The notes under the pieces were generated by a model that was given only the letters and a program-made list of their open reading frames with translations, had not been told where the DNA came from and ran no database searches. The position numbers and the translations under genes are program-made. From the NCBI GenBank assembly GCA_004010275.1, contig RBWT01000010.1:22677-86676 (forward strand): a stretch of DNA of 64,000 nt, written 5' to 3'. This DNA comes from Streptomyces huasconensis (GTDB taxonomy: Bacteria; Actinomycetota; Actinomycetes; Streptomycetales; Streptomycetaceae). Below, piece by piece: positions 59,788-64,000 of the stretch (the first letter of the stretch is position 1; each line of letters starts with the position of its first letter).

Positions 59788-61902
59788 ATGGACGCGGGTA
59801 CCGGTGGGCACGACCCGGCGGGGCACTGCCGCTGCGCACAGCAGGCCACGGAGCCGACCGGCTGCTTCATGCGGCTGTACGGCGCCGCGCTGCACATGGG
59901 CTGCTTCGACTGGGACCTCGACACCGGCGTCATGTGCATGGACGCCACCGCCCACGAGGTCTTCGACGTACGCCCCGACGAATACGACGGCCGGCCCGAG
60001 ACCCTCGCCGCCCGCGTCCCGCCCGTGGAGGCGCACCGCCTGGACCGGATCGTCGCGCACGCCCTGAAGGACGGCAGCGAGACCTACGGCGCCTACTTCC
60101 GGGTGCGCTGCCGCGGCGGCACGCTGCGCTGGACCCACACCCACGGCTGCATCCGGCGCGACGACACCGCCGCCCCCGCCGCATCGTGGGCATCGTCAGG
60201 GACGCCACCCGCGAGCTGGGCGACACCCCGCCCGCGGCGCGGGAACCGGTCGACCAGGACGCCGAGCGGCGCCGCACGACCAGCATCGTCCAGGGCACCA
60301 CGGCGGCGCTGGCCCACGCCCGCACGGTGCGCGACGTCATTGACGTACTCAAGGACACCCACGGCCTCGCGCACCTCGGGGCGTCGAACCTCGTCATGGG
60401 CCTGGTGGAGGCCGGGCGTATCCGGCTGGTCGCCGAGGGCCCGGCGGGCAGCTTCGTGCCGGGCACCCGGGTGACCCGCATCGACGAGCCGTACCCGATG
60501 AGCGAGGTCGTGCGCACCCTCGCGCCGCGCTACATCGAGAGCGCCGAGGACTTCGCCCGGTCCTATCCACTGCTGTGGCCGCATATCGCCGGCCTCGGCA
60601 TCACCTCGGCCGCCTACCTGCCGCTGATCGCGCAGGCCCGGCCCATCGGCGCGCTCGGCCTGCTCTACGAGGCCAAGACCGGCTTCACCGTGGAGGAGCG
60701 CAACGTCCTGGTCGCGCTCGGCAGCAGCATCGCGCAGAGCCTCCAGCGCGCCATGTTCTACGAACAGGAGAAGGACCTCGCCCAGGGCCTCCAGCAGGCG
60801 ATGCTGCCGCGCACCATCCCCGGGGTGCCGGGCGCGGAGATCGCCGTGCGGTACCGCTCGGCGGCGCTCGGCCGGGACATCGGCGGCGACTGGTACGACG
60901 TGATCCCGCTGTCCGGCAGCCGGGTCGGGGCCGTCATCGGCGACGTGCAGGGCCACGACACCCACGCGGCGGCCGTCATGGGCCAGCTCCGCATCGTGCT
61001 GCGCGCCTACGCCGCCGAAGGGCACATGCCCGCGACCGTCATGGCCCGCGCCTCCGGTTTCCTGAACGAACTGGACACCGACCGCTTCGCGACCTGCCTG
61101 TACGCGGAGGTCGACCTGCTGACCGGAGTGGTGCAGTTCGTGCGGGCCGGCCATCTCGACCCGGTCCTCCAGCTGAGCGACGGCTCCTGCCGCAGGGTGC
61201 CGGTCGACGGAGGCCTGCCGCTCGGACTGTCCGCCGAGTTCGGGCGGCTCGACTACCCCGTCACCACCCTCGACCTCGACCCCGGGCAGACCCTGTTGCT
61301 CTGCACGGACGGCCTCGTCGAAGTGCCGGGTGCCGACCTCGACGACGGCATGCGGGCCCTCACCGAGCTGGCCGCCACCGGCCCCCGCGACCTGTCCGAA
61401 CTCGCCGATAGGCTCTGCGAGATCGTCGACGGCAGGGGCGGGGACGACGACGCGGCGCTGCTCCTGATGCGCTCGCCGCGAGATCGACGCGCCCCGCTCG
61501 GGCGGCCGCCTCCAGCAGCACGTGGCGCCGAGCGACCCGGAGGCGCTCGCCGAGGCCCGGCACATGATCAGGGCGGCGGTGCGTGCCTGGGGCGCGGGCG
61601 AACGGGCCGACGAGATCGAACTGGTCGCCGACGAGCTGATCACCAACGCGCTGATGCACACCGACGGCGCGGCGGTCGTCACCCTGCGCGTCCTGAGCGG
61701 CGCCGACCGGCGGCTGCGCGTCGACGTTGAGGACTCCTCCAGCGCCCTGCCGCGCCGCCGCGAGGCGGGCGAGGAAGGGGTGTCCGGCCGGGGTCTGCTC
61801 CTGGTGGACCTGCTCGCGGACGCGTGGGGCGTGGACGCGCGCGGCGGCGGCAAGTGCGTGTGGTGCGAGTTCGTCGTCCCCGCGAGGAACGAACGCGTGT
61901 GA
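59788..61902 (+). CDS. PAS-GAF-PP2C phosphatase with C-terminal HATPase (frameshifts)
   Basis: ATG 59788 starts a stress-signalling protein of about 705 residues. A PAS domain comes first (LYGAALHMGCFDWDLDTGVM), then, after an indel near 60178, a GAF domain (IVQGTTAALAHARTVRDVID, SAAYLPLIAQARPIGALGLL). The SpoIIE-type PP2C phosphatase has metal-binding GRDIGGDWYDVIPL, GDVQGHDTHAAAV and DDDAALLLMRSP. After an indel near 61485 follows an anti-sigma-factor-like HATPase (ELVADELITNALMHTDG, GRGLLLVDLLADAWG). One polypeptide thus combines sensor, phosphatase and kinase of the anti-anti-sigma switch, a common Streptomyces architecture. Confidence 0.9.
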
Positions 61903-61956
61903 GAAGAGTGCGTATGAGAAGAGCGGGTGCGAGAAGAGCGGGTGCAAGGGAGAGCC

Positions 61957-62816
61957 ATGCCGGAACTGCCCGAAGTCGAGGCCCTGAAGGACTTTCTGAC
62001 GGACCATCTGGTCGGTCGCGGGATCGTCCGCGTACTGCCCGTCGCGATCAGCGTCCTCAAGACGTACGACCCTCCGCTCACCGCCCTAGAAGGCCGCGAC
62101 GTCACGGCCGTGGAACGGCACGGCAAGTTCCTGGACATCGACGCCGGCGGTCTGCACCTCGTCACGCACCTCGCCCGCGCCGGCTGGCTCCAGTGGAAGG
62201 ACCGGCTCCCCGACAGCCCCCCGCGCCCCGGCAAGGGCCCGCTCGCGCTGCGCGTCGCCCTGGACACGGGGGAGGGCTTCGACCTCACGGAGGCCGGCAC
62301 CCAAAAGCGCCTCGCGGTGTACGTGACCGAGGCGCCGCACGACATTCCGGGCATCGCCCGCCTTGGACCCGATCCGCTCGCCCCCGACTTCGACGAGGAG
62401 CGGTTCGCGCGCTCCTGGCGGGCGAACGGCGGCAGATCAAGGGCGCGTTGCGCGACCAGAGCCTGATCGCCGGCGTCGGCAACGCGTACAGCGACGAGAT
62501 CCTGCACGCGGCCCGCATGTCCCCGTTCAAACTGACGTCGAGCCTCACCGAGCAGGAGGTGCGGGGCCTGTACCAGGCACTGCGGTCCACGCTGACCGAG
62601 GCGGTGGAGCGCTCGCGCGGTGTGGCGGCGGGCCGGCTCAAGGCCGAGAAGAAGAGCGGGCTGCGCGTGCACGGCCGTACCGGTGAACCGTGTCCCGTCT
62701 GCGGGGACACGATCAGGGAGGTGTCCTTCGCGGACTCCTCCCTGCAGTACTGCGCCACGTGTCAGACGGGCGGGAAACCGCTGGCGGACCGGAGGCTGTC
62801 GCGGTTGCTGAAGTGA
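61957..62816 (+). CDS. Fpg/Nei family DNA glycosylase (frameshift)
   Basis: ATG 61957, behind GGGAGAG, gives MPELPEVEALKDFL, with catalytic Pro at position 2 and Glu at 3. The helix-two-turns-helix block IKGALRDQSLIAGVGNAYSD, and the zinc finger EPCPVCGDTIREV with YCATCQTGGKPLADRRLSRL, complete the family. An indel near 62424, after DEERFA, is restored in the next frame. Restored length is about 286 residues. It excises oxidised or hydrolysed bases and nicks the strand in base-excision repair. Confidence 0.92.
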
Positions 62817-62914
62817 CCGCGCTCTGCCGTCGTCGAACACGCCGAGCGCCGGGCGCGCACCGGACGGCGTCACGGCGCCGCTCCAGGCACCTCGCGGGCG
62901 CCCGGCCCGCGGGG

Positions 62915-63428
62915 TCAGAAGAGGTGGATCGCGAGGTGCCCGAGCGGCAGTCCGAGCCGCCAGGCGGGTGTCCACACCTTCGGCCCGTCCTCCTCGCCGC
63001 CCGGCAGGGCCCCGCCGCCGGGCACCGCGTCCAGGTCCGGCGCGAGCAGCTCGGTCTCCTCCAGCCACCGCCAGGCCAGCTCGGCCAGCTCCAGGTACGG
63101 GCCCGGCCTGCCCCGCCGCCTCCTCCAGGAGCAGTGCCATCCGCTCCCGCACCCATTCCTGCCACGCCTGGTCGTACTCCGTCAGGGAGAGCCAGGTCTC
63201 CAGCTGGGTGATCACCCGGATGCCGGACAGCTCGCCCCGGCTGTCCGACAGGAAGATCGTCAGCGCGAGCGCGTCACGCCCCGCGCGGTACTCGAACGAC
63301 GTGGGCGGCATCAGATCGCCCGTGCGCAACAGCTCGTCGGCGATGTACTCGGCGTACAACCACGCCATGGGCACCGTCAGTTCGCCGCCCCGGTGGCCTT
63401 CCGTGTTGCCTCTGCTCTCGTGCAGCAT
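62915..63428 (-). CDS. Conserved hypothetical protein (frameshift)
   Basis: ATG 63428 begins MLHESRGNTEGHRGGELTV. The strand is well supported by codon use and by the sequence SFEYRAGRDALALTIFLSDS. A frame change near 63108, after LLLEEA, leads to LELAELAWRWLEETELLAPD and then LPLGHLAIHLF with a stop at 62915-62917. About 171 residues, mixed alpha/beta, no signal peptide. I do not recognise the family or infer a function. Confidence 0.68.
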
Positions 63429-63719
63429 CCCGCTCCGCCTTCCTCCGGTCCGTGCGCGTCACCGGCCTCTGGCCCCCCACCTCCGGAACACGGATGAGGA
63501 CAGCCGATTGCCCAACAGGGGTGCCGAGCAAGGCGCTTTGCCGAGCCTTGACCCGGCCGACGGTTTCCCCGCAGGTGGGCGGCCTTGTGTTGTTCGCGTC
63601 ACAGGGCCTAACGGTTTGACTCCCTTTCGGGGACTGCGGGGCCATTGCTGCATGATTCACCCTTAGCTCCGCACATTTATTCATATGATCTGACATCAAC
63701 CCTTTCGCGGAGCCCGCCG

Positions 63720-64000
63720 ATGACGCAGCACGCAAGGAACGCACAGCTCACAGGGGTCACAGGCACCCCAGGGCCCCCAACCCGGCCTGGGTCGCGAACA
63801 GCCCTCCAGCCGCGCCCGGGCCCCCGGCCCGTACGGCGACGGCGGCCGGTGACCCTCGCGGTGACGGGCGCGGCGGCGGCCTTCCTCATCGCGGGCGTCT
63901 CGTCCTGCGGGGCGGAGCAGGAACGCCGGGCCGCAGCCCCGCAGGGGGCGCGGCGGCGGCCTTCCTCATCGCGGGCGTCTCGTCCTGCGGGGCGGAGCAG
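63720..64000 (+). CDS. Start of a lipoprotein or secreted protein (partial at right edge)
   Basis: ATG 63720, behind CGGAG, opens MTQHARNAQLTGVTGTPGPP. After a basic stretch (RPVRRRRP) comes a lipoprotein-like signal (VTLAVTGAAAAFLIAGVSSC, followed by GAEQ). The mature part is cut by the window edge. From 63946 the sequence repeats 63866-63920 exactly in another frame, so the last 55 bases are not reliable coding sequence. The gene product cannot be identified. Confidence 0.55.
   Translation, partial: MTQHARNAQLTGVTGTPGPPTRPGSRTALQPRPGPRPVRRRRPVTLAVTGAAAAFLIAGVSSCGAEQERRAAAPQGARRRPSSSRASRPAGRS
63866..64000. repeat. Exact 55-bp direct repeat at the end of the window
   Basis: Bases 63866-63920 and 63946-64000 are identical, 80 bases apart. 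The second copy ends at the last base of the window. The shift is not a multiple of three, so the repeat breaks the lipoprotein frame. It looks like an assembly artefact at a contig end. Confidence 0.8.

Noticed and set aside
60093..63428. Continuous minus-strand frame of 1111 codons
   Set aside because: Only its first 100 codons (the hypothetical gene at 63.4 kb) have proper codon usage; the rest is antisense to the glycosylase and phosphatase genes and results from high GC.

Overview
The window is chromosomal DNA from a high-GC actinomycete, almost certainly a Streptomyces: third codon positions are nearly all G or C, GTG/TTG starts and 4-base stop/start overlaps are common, and the gene families (Rpf-like resuscitation factor, DUF6777 and DUF1062 proteins, PAS-GAF-PP2C phosphatase, GlgA-GlgC pair) are typical of that genus. 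No tRNA, rRNA, CRISPR array or insertion sequence was seen.

A striking technical feature is that about 25 genes, including housekeeping ones (glgC, panD, an Fpg/Nei glycosylase), are broken by single-base indels whose reading resumes at once in another frame. I read these as sequence or assembly errors and give such genes their full restored span. The 14.6-26.5 kb region is almost free of them. The last 135 bases contain a 55-bp exact repeat that looks like a contig-end artefact.

Layout. 0-2 kb: the end of a sarcosine oxidase operon (soxA, soxG). 2-6 kb: a divergent polyhydroxybutyrate/3-hydroxybutyrate unit (secreted depolymerase; 3-hydroxybutyrate dehydrogenase plus MHS-type transporter). 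6-8.3 kb: FCD/GntR regulator divergent from L-fuconate dehydratase. 8.3-14.3 kb: acetyltransferases, HAD phosphatase, polysaccharide deacetylase, M20 amidohydrolase, NHL-repeat protein. 14.6-26.5 kb: a compact NRPS-free biosynthetic locus: exporter, SbnA-like and SbnB-like 2,3-diaminopropionate enzymes, AurF-like diiron N-oxygenase, ornithine-carbamoyltransferase-like enzyme with altered substrate motifs, HemK-like methyltransferase and a small class I aminoacyl-tRNA-synthetase-like protein. Facing it is an operon for amino-acid ABC transport and an ectoine-hydroxylase-like dioxygenase. This is the best candidate for an undescribed system, probably making a modified diaminopropionate amino acid.

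26.6-43.4 kb: mostly housekeeping and accessory genes (panD, cell-wall hydrolase, DMT transporter, FhuF-like protein, glycogen genes, an unusual SDR, a 57-residue ORF with a structured leader, MerR/monooxygenase pair, DUF1062, hydrolase, flavin/hemerythrin fusion, YbdK ligase). 43.5-57 kb: a glycan catabolic region with a LacI regulator and paired operators, a sugar ABC transporter, GH5-like and GH38 mannosidases, then an L-fucose operon (SDR, aldo/keto reductase, fuconolactonase). The promoter of this operon is a near copy of the one at 6.7 kb upstream of fuconate dehydratase, which ties the two distant loci into one regulon. 57-64 kb: lipase maturation factor, DUF6777 lipoprotein, stress-type phosphatase, DNA glycosylase, a conserved hypothetical and the start of a lipoprotein.
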